Source: Bacteroidia bacterium
Lineage (GTDB): Bacteria > Bacteroidota > Bacteroidia > NS11-12g > UBA9320
NCBI GenBank assembly: GCA_020053795.1
Contig: JAGVMN010000019.1
Span: forward strand, 1 to 64,000
DNA: 64,000 nt
Direction: 5' to 3'
Of the stretch, positions 32,610 through 42,326 are shown in pieces. Each line of letters begins with the position of its first letter. Position 1 is the first letter of the stretch. The position numbers and the translations under genes are program-made. The notes under the pieces were generated by a model. The model did no database searches, was not told the DNA's origin, and saw only the letters and a list, made by a program, of their open reading frames with translations.

Positions 32610-34394
32610 AGTATGAGCAAGAAAAAACAAAAACACCTGCAAAAAGGTCAAAATACAAATAAACCAAAATATGTATCTAAATCTTCTTTTTGGACCATGA
32701 AGCGGCATATTTATGCCATCTTAATCCTTTTGGCCGGCACCTATATTGCTTTCCAGCCTTCGCTTGACAATGGCTATGTGAACTGGGATGACGACCGGAA
32801 TTTTTATGAAAACAAACAGGTAACAGAAATTACGAAAGCCAATTTCTGGGAAAACATGGGATTGATTTTTCAGTCTTCCGTTATCGGTAACTATAACCCA
32901 CTGCCTATTGCCACTTTTGCAATTGAAAAATTGGTCTTTGGGTTGGATAAACCGTATTACTGGCATCTTGACAATCTGATCCTCCATTTGATTTGTGTGG
33001 TGTTGGCTTTCCGCATTGCACTGATGCTGGGCTTGTCGTTGCAGGGAGCATTTTTTGTTGCCATGCTTTTTGGCATACATCCGCTTCGGGTGGAGTCTGT
33101 GGCCTGGTTGACCGAGCGGAAAGACGTGCTTTTCGGGGTTTTTTATCTCGGGGCAATTTTCCTTTATATCAAATATCTTCAGACTGACCAAAACCGAAAA
33201 TATCACTGGTGGATTTTCTTATTGTTTGTTTTGTCTCTGTTCTCAAAAATTCAGGCAGTCACCTTGCCCGTTACTTTTATTTTGATTGACTATTACTTAA
33301 AAGGAAAGCTCAACTGGAAAATCGCACTCAGCAAGTGGCCCTATTTTGTAATCTCCGCCACTTTTGGTATCATTGGTATTTTTGTTCTGAAAGGTCAGGG
33401 ATCACTGGAGGCAAACAATACCTATGAGTGGTTTCAAAGACCTTTTGTTGGTTCTTTTTCCTTTATGGTTTATCTGGTAAAAAGCATTGTGCCATATCGG
33501 ATGGTGCCTTTGTATCCTTATTTGAAAGTGATGTCATGGTATATGTATGTATCAATGTTTATTTTACCTGTTACGGTTTGGTTCATCTGGTTCACCTGGA
33601 AAAGAGATTACAGGAAAGTTCTCTTTGGGTTTATGTTTTTCGTCATTAATATTTTCTTTCTGCTGCAGATTCTTGGAGCGGGTCAAGGTTATCTGGCTGA
33701 CAGGTTTACCTATATCCCGTATTTTGGGCTGTTCTTTATTTATGCTTATTTGCTCGAAAGACTGGTTGAATGGAAACCAATGGCGAGACCGATCGTCTCC
33801 GGAATTGCTGTCCTGTATCTGTTGGGGTTGGGTTATATCACCTATGAACAAACAAAAATATGGAAGGACGGGGCTTCAATGTGGACACATGTGATCAAAT
33901 ATTACAGCAACATAACGACTCCTTTTGGAAACCGGGGCAATTGGTACAGAGACCATGGTCAGCGTGACAGTGCCTTGAAAGATTATAGTGCTTCCATCCG
34001 ACTGAATCCTAAGAATGCCGGGCCTTACAACAGCAGGGCTAAGTTGTATTTTATGAGCAACAATGTGGATACGGCCAGATTAGCTTTAGCCGATTACAAT
34101 AAGGCTATATCATTGAAAACTACCAATTCAGAGTTTTATGCCAATAGGGGGGCGGCTTATGCCAAATTACAAATGCTGGACTCTGCTTTGATCGATCTCA
34201 ATAAGAGCATTGAAATGAACCCCAAATATGCCACAGCCTATCTGAACCGGTTTATAGTTTTGAGAGCTTTGAACCGATTAGAAGAAGCTTACAAAGACAC
34301 GGAGACTTTTTTGACCTTAACTCCTGATCACGCCGGAATGAAAACCGAAAGGGAAAATACGCGGAAACTCATAGAGCAGAAAAAAAAGAAATAG
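32610..34394 (+). CDS. Membrane protein with C-terminal TPR repeats (TMTC/glycosyltransferase-like)
   Basis: Multiple TM helices, WLTERKDVLFGVFYLGAIFLYIKY, C-terminal TPRs (GNWYRDHGQRDSALKDYSASIRLNPKN). Confidence 0.78.
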   Translation, partial: SMSKKKQKHLQKGQNTNKPKYVSKSSFWTMKRHIYAILILLAGTYIAFQPSLDNGYVNWDDDRNFYENKQVTEITKANFWENMGLIFQSSVIGNYNPLPIATFAIEKLVFGLDKPYYWHLDNLILHLICVVLAFRIALMLGLSLQGAFFVAMLFGIHPLRVESVAWLTERKDVLFGVFYLGAIFLYIKYLQTDQNRKYHWWIFLLFVLSLFSKIQAVTLPVTFILIDYYLKGKLNWKIALSKWPYFVISATFGIIGIFVLKGQGSLEANNTYEWFQRPFVGSFSFMVYLVKSIVPYRMVPLYPYLKVMSWYMYVSMFILPVTVWFIWFTWKRDYRKVLFGFMFFVINIFFLLQILGAGQGYLADRFTYIPYFGLFFIYAYLLERLVEWKPMARPIVSGIAVLYLLGLGYITYEQTKIWKDGASMWTHVIKYYSNITTPFGNRGNWYRDHGQRDSALKDYSASIRLNPKNAGPYNSRAKLYFMSNNVDTARLALADYNKAISLKTTNSEFYANRGAAYAKLQMLDSALIDLNKSIEMNPKYATAYLNRFIVLRALNRLEEAYKDTETFLTLTPDHAGMKTERENTRKLIEQKKKK

Positions 34395-34398
34395 GATT

Positions 34399-34767
34399 TT
34401 ACTTTATTTGAAACTCTTCTTTGAGTTTTTTGGCCATGTCAACTGTCAATGGCTTGCTGATGAAACGACTTACGCTGTTATATTCTTCCGACTTTTCAAA
34501 ATCGTTTCGGCTGATGGATGAGGTGAGAATGCAAACAGGGAAAATAGGATGAGTAGGTTCGTACTGATCGAGAAAATCCCAGCCATTCATCCCCGGCATG
34601 TTGAGGTCTAACAACACCAGGTTTATAACCTCCTCTGTGTTCTGTATAAAGGATAAAGCCGCTTCCGCATCTTCAAAAATCTTAATCTCAGACAGAATTC
34701 CTGCTATTTGAAGAATTCTTTCGTTCAAGTGATTTTGAATACTGTCATCATCCACCAATATAATCAT
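34399..34767 (-). CDS. Single-domain response regulator (receiver)
   Basis: IILVDDDSIQNHLNERIL; LVLLDLNMPGMNGWDFL; receiver domain only. Confidence 0.9.
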   Translation of the reverse strand: MIILVDDDSIQNHLNERILQIAGILSEIKIFEDAEAALSFIQNTEEVINLVLLDLNMPGMNGWDFLDQYEPTHPIFPVCILTSSISRNDFEKSEEYNSVSRFISKPLTVDMAKKLKEEFQIK

Positions 34768-35130
34768 CTTTTTTCTTTTTCGGTTCTTGCTTCCAAGGTT
34801 TCTTTAAGCGGAGATAAATGCCTTATTAATTTTGAGGCCACCTATCAGATATTGAAATAAAACCCGCTCAAAGGTCTGAATTCCTTATAATGAATTGGCA
34901 ACATTCTATTCACATTCACTATTTTCTTCTTGAATATTTGACACTTATATGGCTATATAGGAAAGCTGACACGCTATTGTGGACTGATTTTGTTTAATTA
35001 ACCTGTAAACTCTTTAGATATCTGATTGCTTTAATAATATATTACTTTGAAAAGGAACCTTTTGTTTGAAATAAAAAATAAACTTGACGCTTCTTCCGCC
35101 ACTATTGAAGCATTCGAACTGATGTAAACC

Positions 35131-36015
35131 TTACAAAAACACAATCCCGATAATTCCGGCCACAATCAACAACTTCAATCTGAGATTCACTTTGGAGAAA
35201 GACGACGGCTGTTGCAGTTTCCTCAATATGTAAACGGAGTGTAAGGTAAGCAAGCCTGCCATGCAAATCAGCATTCTGAACCAGAAATGGTGAACAAAGA
35301 TATAGACCCCGAACAGTGGGATCATCGAAATGATGCCAATAGATATAAGCATGTTTCGGGTTCTTTTGATGCCCAATTGAAGCGGAATGGTGTCATATCC
35401 AAACATGGCATCGCCTTTTATAGACTCAATTCCTTTGACCAATTCACGACTGAAAATAAGGGTTAACATCCAGGCTCCGTAAATAAAATAATGCGATTGG
35501 AAAAGATGGTAATAGAGACCGATACTGAAGAAAGAAGCCACATTCAGAATCGAAGCACTGAGTTCTCCAATAACCGCAATCTTTTGAAGTTTATGAGAAT
35601 AGAACCACAAGGCAAAAGCAAAAAAAGAAAAGAATATGAGAATATGAAAACTGGCCAGAAAAGCCAGCATCAACCCTATCACATTGAACAAGATATAGGT
35701 ATTCAAGCAAAAGGTCTTACTTATCAAGCGATCCAGAATAGTTTTGTCCGGTCGGTTCACTAAATCTTTCTCCAGATCGTAAAAACTGTTGATAATATAT
35801 CCACCGGCAATAATAAATGCGGTTGAAAACACAATCAGGTGAAGATCAGAATTGCTCAGCGTTGACCAAATAGAAACGTCCCTGTTCAGGGTTACCAAAG
35901 CGGCCACGTATTGGGCTAATGCTGTCAACAGAATATTCTGCCATCTGACCAAAGACAGCAACGCAAGAAGTTTGATGATGAGAACGCGGTATTGGCGTCG
36001 GGTGGCCAGAACCAT
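35131..36015 (-). CDS. UbiA-family prenyltransferase (geranylgeranylglycerol-phosphate geranylgeranyltransferase-like)
   Basis: GGYIINSFYDLEKDLVNRPDKTIL and RELVKGIESIKGDAMFGYDTIPLQLG motifs; next to mevalonate kinase. Confidence 0.85.
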   Translation of the reverse strand: MVLATRRQYRVLIIKLLALLSLVRWQNILLTALAQYVAALVTLNRDVSIWSTLSNSDLHLIVFSTAFIIAGGYIINSFYDLEKDLVNRPDKTILDRLISKTFCLNTYILFNVIGLMLAFLASFHILIFFSFFAFALWFYSHKLQKIAVIGELSASILNVASFFSIGLYYHLFQSHYFIYGAWMLTLIFSRELVKGIESIKGDAMFGYDTIPLQLGIKRTRNMLISIGIISMIPLFGVYIFVHHFWFRMLICMAGLLTLHSVYILRKLQQPSSFSKVNLRLKLLIVAGIIGIVFL

Positions 36016-36021
36016 TATTTA

Positions 36022-36963
36022 TTAAAACGTGTATATAACCTCCAGATCATGACCCTGAAGCAGTTTTCGTGCTTTGTTCATGTCAGGCGTAAAACCCAAA
36101 ATGAAACCCCCACCGCCACTGCCGCAAAGTTTCAGATAATAGGCCTGAGTATCAAGCCCCTGTTGCCATGCTTTTACCAAACTGCCCGGAATCATCGGAG
36201 CGAAATTTTCTAACAACAGTCGGCTTAACTTGGCCATACTGCCGAAGAGCGGTTTGAAGTCCCCTTTCAGGAAAGCATTGATGCAATCGTCATTGTATTT
36301 TTTAAACTGCTCTTTCATTATTTTTCTGAAACCTTCCTGTTTCAACTTTTCGAGAAAGAGGTGTACCAATGGCTGCGTCTCTCTCGACATGCCGGTATTC
36401 AGTAAAAAAATGGCACCATTCCCGCTGGCATTGAAACTGGGCAAACCGATGGTATCGAGGTCGTTTTTTGATTTAATCAGAATTGGAATGTTCAGATAAC
36501 ATATCAGTGGGTCAAGACCCGAGCTTTTTCCATGGAAGTAGGATTCCAGCAAGCCGAAAATGTTCTTCAGTTCTAATATATCTATTTTGTCAATGCTTTC
36601 CGAGTCAATTTTATCTATAGCATATTTGCCGTAAATGGCAGCTACTAAGGCTCCTGAACTGCCGATACCAAAACCCTGCGGAATGCTGCTATCAAATGAC
36701 ATTCCTTTTTCTATATCAATGATAAAGGCCTCCAGATCCATCTCGAAGGGCAGTTCTCCAGCCATGTAAAGAGCCTGCAAGTGGCTCAAATATTTTCTTA
36801 GAACCTTATTAGAGTTAAGGTCGGTATCTACCGGGCTTACAGGAAAATGAAAACGGCCATTGTAATTATTATAGGGAACAGATAACCCCATAGAATCCTC
36901 GATGATACCATATTCGCCAAACAAAAGAATTTTTGCGTAGTATAATGATTCTTTAAGCTTCAA
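36022..36963 (-). CDS. Mevalonate kinase-like GHMP kinase
   Basis: AKILLFGEYGIIEDSMGLSVPY; PQGFGIGSSGALVAAIY; LCGSGGGGFILGF. Confidence 0.85.
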   Translation of the reverse strand: MKLKESLYYAKILLFGEYGIIEDSMGLSVPYNNYNGRFHFPVSPVDTDLNSNKVLRKYLSHLQALYMAGELPFEMDLEAFIIDIEKGMSFDSSIPQGFGIGSSGALVAAIYGKYAIDKIDSESIDKIDILELKNIFGLLESYFHGKSSGLDPLICYLNIPILIKSKNDLDTIGLPSFNASGNGAIFLLNTGMSRETQPLVHLFLEKLKQEGFRKIMKEQFKKYNDDCINAFLKGDFKPLFGSMAKLSRLLLENFAPMIPGSLVKAWQQGLDTQAYYLKLCGSGGGGFILGFTPDMNKARKLLQGHDLEVIYTF

Positions 36964-37305
36964 TGATTTCTTCTTTTTTTAAGATATAGCAGGCAAAGCT
37001 ATGGTTATATATTGATTTTAACAACACTATTTATACCCTATCTGTCTGAAAGAGTATTGATCAATGAAAGTTTGTCACATGCCACCTATATTTTTGAATT
37101 GATCGGGAAAAAAGAGTTAAAATTGAGCCGTGAATAAGTTGATGAGTTGAGAAATGTTTGATGGATTGACTAAAAGGTTGATAGGTTGAGAAAAGGTTGA
37201 TCTTGGCCCTATTTGTATTTGCAAAACCCATCAACTCATGAAACACCATCCCATCTACTCTTCAACCCATCAACCTGTAAACTTATCAACCGCAAAAAAC
37301 AATTC

Positions 37306-38106
37306 GTGCAGGATATAAGAAACAAAGTTGTTGTTATCACAGGTTCATCACAGGGCATTGGCCTTCAAACAGCCTTGAAGTTTGGAAGAGAAGGTGCCAG
37401 ACTGGTTTTGAACGGGAGGAATGAAGAAAAACTTCTGAAAGCATCAAATTATTTTATTGAAGAAGAACTTGATGTTTTAACTGTATGTGCTGATGTTTCG
37501 ACCGATATAGGAAGGAAATTATTAATTTCTGAAACTATAAGGCATTATGGGCAATTGGATGTCTTAATAAACAATGCATCATTGTTCATGAAGTTTAGCA
37601 TTAGTGAATCGACAGATGAGGCCCTTCAGAAAATTTTAGATACGAATTTTGCCGCCCCAATCATGTTAACCAGAGAAGCATTGCCTTATCTCACAAAACA
37701 GAAAGGGTGTGTAATTATGATCTCAAGCATTGCTTCTTTTATGGGTGTGCCCCGCCACTCGGCTTATAGTGCAGCTAAAATGGGATTAACCGCTTTTAGC
37801 CAGGCACTTAGGATAGAATTGAAACCCGAAGAGGTACATGTTGGGATTGTTTACCTTGGATTTATAAAGAATGACCCTGCTAAAACAGAATTGGACGGGA
37901 ATGGCAATGGTATAAAAATGAGTTCAAGACCAACATGGTTGCAAACGAAACAAGAAACCGCTGCTAATATGATTTATAAGATGGTGATAAATCGTCAAAT
38001 CAGGAAAAAGATGGGAATTATCGGAATTGTTACTGAACCGTTTATTCTGTTTTTTCCAGGACTAACAGATTTTTTTCTAACAAGAGCTTTCAAAAAGAAT
38101 ATTTAA
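37306..38106 (+). CDS. Short-chain dehydrogenase/reductase
   Basis: NKVVVITGSSQGIGLQTALKFGREGA; YSAAKMG catalytic YxxxK; GTG start proposed because upstream codons come from intergenic repeats. Confidence 0.88.
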   Translation: MQDIRNKVVVITGSSQGIGLQTALKFGREGARLVLNGRNEEKLLKASNYFIEEELDVLTVCADVSTDIGRKLLISETIRHYGQLDVLINNASLFMKFSISESTDEALQKILDTNFAAPIMLTREALPYLTKQKGCVIMISSIASFMGVPRHSAYSAAKMGLTAFSQALRIELKPEEVHVGIVYLGFIKNDPAKTELDGNGNGIKMSSRPTWLQTKQETAANMIYKMVINRQIRKKMGIIGIVTEPFILFFPGLTDFFLTRAFKKNI

Positions 38107-38114
38107 GCCTTTTT

Positions 38115-39152
38115 TTAGCTTATCTGAACAGGGCCTGATCCAACCTGATCATCAATAAATCTTCCCTGATGACAATAAGACAGAAGCTCATCTTTGATAA
38201 ATTTCCTGGCATTCGCTTCATCAGCCTTGGTGTAAAGAAAATGAACATTGGCCCCAGCATCGAGGGTGAAAGCAAAACTATTGTTCTTTTGTTTTCGATA
38301 CTCCCAAATGCTTTCAATAATTGCCAGTGTCTGAGGTTTCATCAGGATAAAACAGGGATCTGAGGTCATCATCATGGCATGAAGCATCAGAGCTTCGCTT
38401 TCCACAATGCCGGTAAAAGCTTCGATGTCTCCAGATGCTAACACTCCTTTTAATTTTGAAACCTGCTTTTGGGCATGTTCAAACCGGGAAGAGGCAAAAA
38501 CATGATGGCCGATCAGACTATGCCCTATACTGCTGCTCACAGTTTTTGGTCCTTCATGGACAATAAGGATGGTGTCGCAATAATCAGCAAAAACGGGATG
38601 AACATGATCCAAATTAATGGCGAACAAATCACTACTCCCATGGCAGTCTGGGTGTAACCCCCATTCATTGAAACCTCCATATACCGAGCGGCAGGCACTA
38701 CCCGATCCTATGCGTGACAGGAATGAGGCTTCTCTGATAAAATCATCAGTTTTATGGCCGGATTTTTCTGCGATGCTGAGCAGGCAAAGGGTCAGAGCAC
38801 TCATTCCGCTTGCTGAAGAAGCGATTCCGCTACTGTGTGGAAATGTATTTCGGGTTTCGATTTTCCAGTGATATTTTCCAACCAAAGGCATCTCACTTTC
38901 AATGTGTTCAAAAAAACTTTTTATTTTTGGAATAAAAGATGGTTCTGGTTTCCCGTCAAGCAGCAACTCAATTGAAAATCGCAAATGATCTGCTTTCTTA
39001 AAAGCTGATAAAATGGTTTCTGAATAACAATTACTCAGCGTAAAACTAATGGAAGCGTTGAACGGGATCTGTCCCGGTTTTTTGCCCCAGTATTTTACCA
39101 GAGCAATATTTGATGGGCTACGCCAGCAGGAACTGTAAAGAGCATCCGTCAT
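38115..39152 (-). CDS. mvaD: Diphosphomevalonate decarboxylase
   Basis: SNIALVKYWGKKPGQIPFNASISFTLS; SGIASSASGMSALTLCL; GSGSACRSVYGGFNEW. Confidence 0.9.
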   Translation of the reverse strand: MTDALYSSCWRSPSNIALVKYWGKKPGQIPFNASISFTLSNCYSETILSAFKKADHLRFSIELLLDGKPEPSFIPKIKSFFEHIESEMPLVGKYHWKIETRNTFPHSSGIASSASGMSALTLCLLSIAEKSGHKTDDFIREASFLSRIGSGSACRSVYGGFNEWGLHPDCHGSSDLFAINLDHVHPVFADYCDTILIVHEGPKTVSSSIGHSLIGHHVFASSRFEHAQKQVSKLKGVLASGDIEAFTGIVESEALMLHAMMMTSDPCFILMKPQTLAIIESIWEYRKQKNNSFAFTLDAGANVHFLYTKADEANARKFIKDELLSYCHQGRFIDDQVGSGPVQIS

Positions 39153-39162
39153 TGCAGCAAAT

Positions 39163-40119
39163 TTACTTCAATATCATTTCATCCCATTCAAACTGTCTTT
39201 CAAGCCCTATTTTTCTAAAAAAAACTCTGGCTTCTTCTTTTCGGGTTGTTAGAATGAAATCCCCCCCCCAGGCACCAAGAGATTTTATGACCCCGGGAAA
39301 TGAGGAGAATCTTTCCTGTTTAATTGTTGGTTGCTTCAAAACGCCCGATAATATCTGTTCATGATTCGTCAGGCATTCCTCAAATTCACGAATGTCATTT
39401 GACCCTGCCATAACTCTTGTCAGACTGCTGATTTCATCAATCAAAACCTGATTGCATTGCCGTTTATATTTGGCAATTGCTTTCCTGCTACTTTGCTTTT
39501 GTTCCAACCAAACAAAAAGTAATTCGTTTGCAAATGTTGGGTTGAAAACTACTTTCTCCCATTTGGGTTTCCCATGATCCAATTGATAAATCAGACTCTG
39601 GCCTTGCATTGCTACGGCTATATCATAACCGCTGCCACCAAAAGTCTTTGCCAATAGTTGGAATGGATTGGCACCACTCCATTTTGCCAGATTGGAAATC
39701 AGTGTAGAACTGCTTCCCAATCCCCAGTTGCGGTCAAAATCGAGTTTGGTTGTTATCTCTATAGTCGTATCAGAATCAATAACAGAAAGGTCCAATGCTG
39801 AAAGCAATAAGGTCTTAATTATTTTTGCCAAAGCATCATCCGAACTTGTCTGTACCTTAAAATGAGGAAATGTGAACTCTGCATAAAACCAGTTCTTTCC
39901 TTTTGAATCCAATGCCGTCCATTTCAGAGTGCCGTTTTCTGTAGGCAATAATTCTACGGACATACTTTGTCCAAAAACCGTAGGAATTGCTAATGCTTCG
40001 GCACCTTCCAAAATCAGGTACTCCCCTGAGATCAACAGTTTGCCGTGTGAGAAATATTCGCTTGTCTGGATCAAAGGTGCAAAGCTAAGGCCTATAAAGC
40101 ATTTCATTGCGAAAACCAT
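39163..40119 (-). CDS. GYDIA-family GHMP kinase
   Basis: HGKLLISGEYLILEGAEALAIPT; WGLGSSSTLISNLAKW; FGGSGYDIAVAMQG contains the GYDIA signature. Confidence 0.88.
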   Translation of the reverse strand: MVFAMKCFIGLSFAPLIQTSEYFSHGKLLISGEYLILEGAEALAIPTVFGQSMSVELLPTENGTLKWTALDSKGKNWFYAEFTFPHFKVQTSSDDALAKIIKTLLLSALDLSVIDSDTTIEITTKLDFDRNWGLGSSSTLISNLAKWSGANPFQLLAKTFGGSGYDIAVAMQGQSLIYQLDHGKPKWEKVVFNPTFANELLFVWLEQKQSSRKAIAKYKRQCNQVLIDEISSLTRVMAGSNDIREFEECLTNHEQILSGVLKQPTIKQERFSSFPGVIKSLGAWGGDFILTTRKEEARVFFRKIGLERQFEWDEMILK

Positions 40120-40649
40120 CTGTCAATTTCAATTTTTTTCAGCATTGCATCAGGATGTTTAATTCTTTATTTCCGGGATTGAAAAAATGAAAGAAATTAG
40201 TTTTGATTCGTGTATCGCAATCCCGAATTTTGATACGTTCTTATGATTTTGAATCTAAGGAAAATACAGATTCAAGCTTGAGAAAGGGTACCCTGGTTCC
40301 CTCTTGTGTTGAAAGTTCTTCATTATTTGTGTCTTATTTTATTGATTGAGGATATTGCATTTCCTCTATTAGCCTTTTCTTCATGTACTTCTTTAGATAA
40401 AGGCTATGTCTTTTGCGATTCAATTGGTTACTTAATCAGCCCATTCATTTACTTTTTTTGAACAACGGAAAATTCCCTTGCTTTAACCGCTCCTTCTTTT
40501 TCTTTAGCCGCAATGAGTCATCAAACAAACAATACTGTAAACTGATCTTCAATTAATTTAGGGTAATCCATTCGGCCAAAACCTTAACAAGTAAATAATG
40601 GGTAAGGTTGTATTTATTGCCATCTGCTGTACGTGAAGAAATTCTTTAC

Positions 40650-40735
40650 AACTATGTGGCCATAAAAACTTAGAGTGGAACCTATGCAATTGATTTATTT
40701 ATGTCGTTTCTGTGAAGCTCAATTCATTGTCGTTT
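40650..40735. repeat. Degenerate relative of the REP-like element at 13.8-13.97 kb
   Basis: GGAACCTATGC at 40677-40687 matches 13858-13868 exactly, followed by TATGTCGTTTCTGTGAAGCTCAATT resembling TGTGTCGTCTCTACGAGACTCAATT. Confidence 0.5.
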
Positions 40736-41664
40736 TTTATTCATCAGAAAGAAGTCTTGTTTAACAATAGCACCCGTTCACTACAAGTTTTAATAAATCA
40801 GATTTGGATGACATTACAAATGCGGATGTGTTTATGGGCACATTTTTTTTGTTTTGATAAGACGATATTTCTGGAACAGAGAAACCCCCAAAGGCTTTAT
40901 ACCCCTCTGTTTCTGTTCTTGAAGAAATGATCCACAAAATTTCTTGCTCTCCAAATTCTGTATCATCAACCCTAACCTTACTTGTGGAAAAGGCCCGTGC
41001 GAAAGAAAAATTTAAAACTGTAAAATTGCCGGGTGTAATGTATTATTGCAGTCTGTGACTATTATAAACAATTTGACAGTGGCAATTGGCCACCAATAAA
41101 ACGGAAGATATTTTATTCAAATGACAATTGCCAACCGAATAGTGACACCTTCGTTACACGGAATATTGTAAAAGTATAAAACACATGTCGGGAAACCCAA
41201 TGCTGCTTATTTTATTAACGGCCTTCATTTTTATGCGATTTTTAACATTCTTCAAAGTCTCAAATGTCATTCACGGACAGTAATATAATGTATCTGAATA
41301 CCAATGTGGATTTTTTGTACTTTTGAAAAAGAATAGAATTCAACATGGGGATATACAAGTCCAGAGATTTCAATTGGGAGAAAATATCAGATCCATTGAT
41401 AGCAGATGGTTAGTCTCTGTTGTTTCAATGAGGCCTGCAGGAAAGAAATAATGCAAATCTGTATTTTTTTTAACAAATTCGGCATAAATGGTGCCATTGG
41501 TTTCATTGCTATTCGTGTGAAGACCCATGAACACATTGATCTTTTAGCGACTAAATACATGGGTTACAACATTACCAAACCGGTTTATAGTGCTATTTTT
41601 ATCCATAATGTCAGCAATATAAAGCCATTTGGGGAGGATCACATGCCTGAATTTGAACTGAACA

Positions 41665-41864
41665 TTATTCCGAACCCGGCCACAGGTTCAGTTTGCCGCA
41701 CATCTGAATTATCCTTTAAAAGAATTATCGAACCTACAGAAGAAATCGTTTACACACAATCAACCCAAAAAGCAATTAATGTATCCTTTCTTGCCGCCGG
41801 GGTTTTGTTTTCTGCAACCCGAATCCGGAAATATATTCTCCAATTTAAATTTATTAAGCAATAG
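41665..41864 (+). pseudogene. Frameshifted remnant of a T9SS C-terminal sorting domain
   Basis: NIIPNPATGSV...IVYTQSTQKAINVSFLAAGV in one frame, FLQPESGNIFSNL in the +1 frame, then KFIKQ* back in the first frame. Confidence 0.65.
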
Positions 41865-41867
41865 CAA

Positions 41868-42275
41868 ATGAACTTCTTTGAAAATATAATGATTGCATTC
41901 GGAAGAAGAGTTTATCATTTTTTTTTCCTGGTTTCTGCCATGCTTATATGCAAAATATGTGTTCAGCATTTTTTCTATTCCAAACAGAATTTCAAATGCC
42001 CTATTTGTGAAGTACTGAAATCTGTCAGAAAACCATTACAGGTTACAATCAGTTATACAGAGTGTTTAAATAACCTCTTTGTTGAACCATTTATCAAAGA
42101 AACAGGAGATCACAATAATTTAAAGAATAAAGATTGGTTTTCATCATTTGAAACTATCTATTGGAAATTTACATTCGAAATAACGCAATTACCAAAACCC
42201 ATTTGTTCACAATCAAAAGGTAACGATAAACTCTATTTATCATTTAATCAATTAAAAATTGGTTACGATTGTTGA
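41868..42275 (+). CDS. Hypothetical protein
   Basis: 135-aa ORF only; region shows decay, so coding status uncertain. Confidence 0.25.
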   Translation: MNFFENIMIAFGRRVYHFFFLVSAMLICKICVQHFFYSKQNFKCPICEVLKSVRKPLQVTISYTECLNNLFVEPFIKETGDHNNLKNKDWFSSFETIYWKFTFEITQLPKPICSQSKGNDKLYLSFNQLKIGYDC

Positions 42276-42326
42276 AGTTCGCTTCCGGTAATTTTCGTTT
42301 CAAACAAAAAGTTAAATAATAAAACA

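Noticed and set aside
37136-37295. Possible CRISPR or tandem array of GTTGAT units
   Set aside because: Repeats are short, irregular and in both orientations with no uniform spacers; simple intergenic repeats instead
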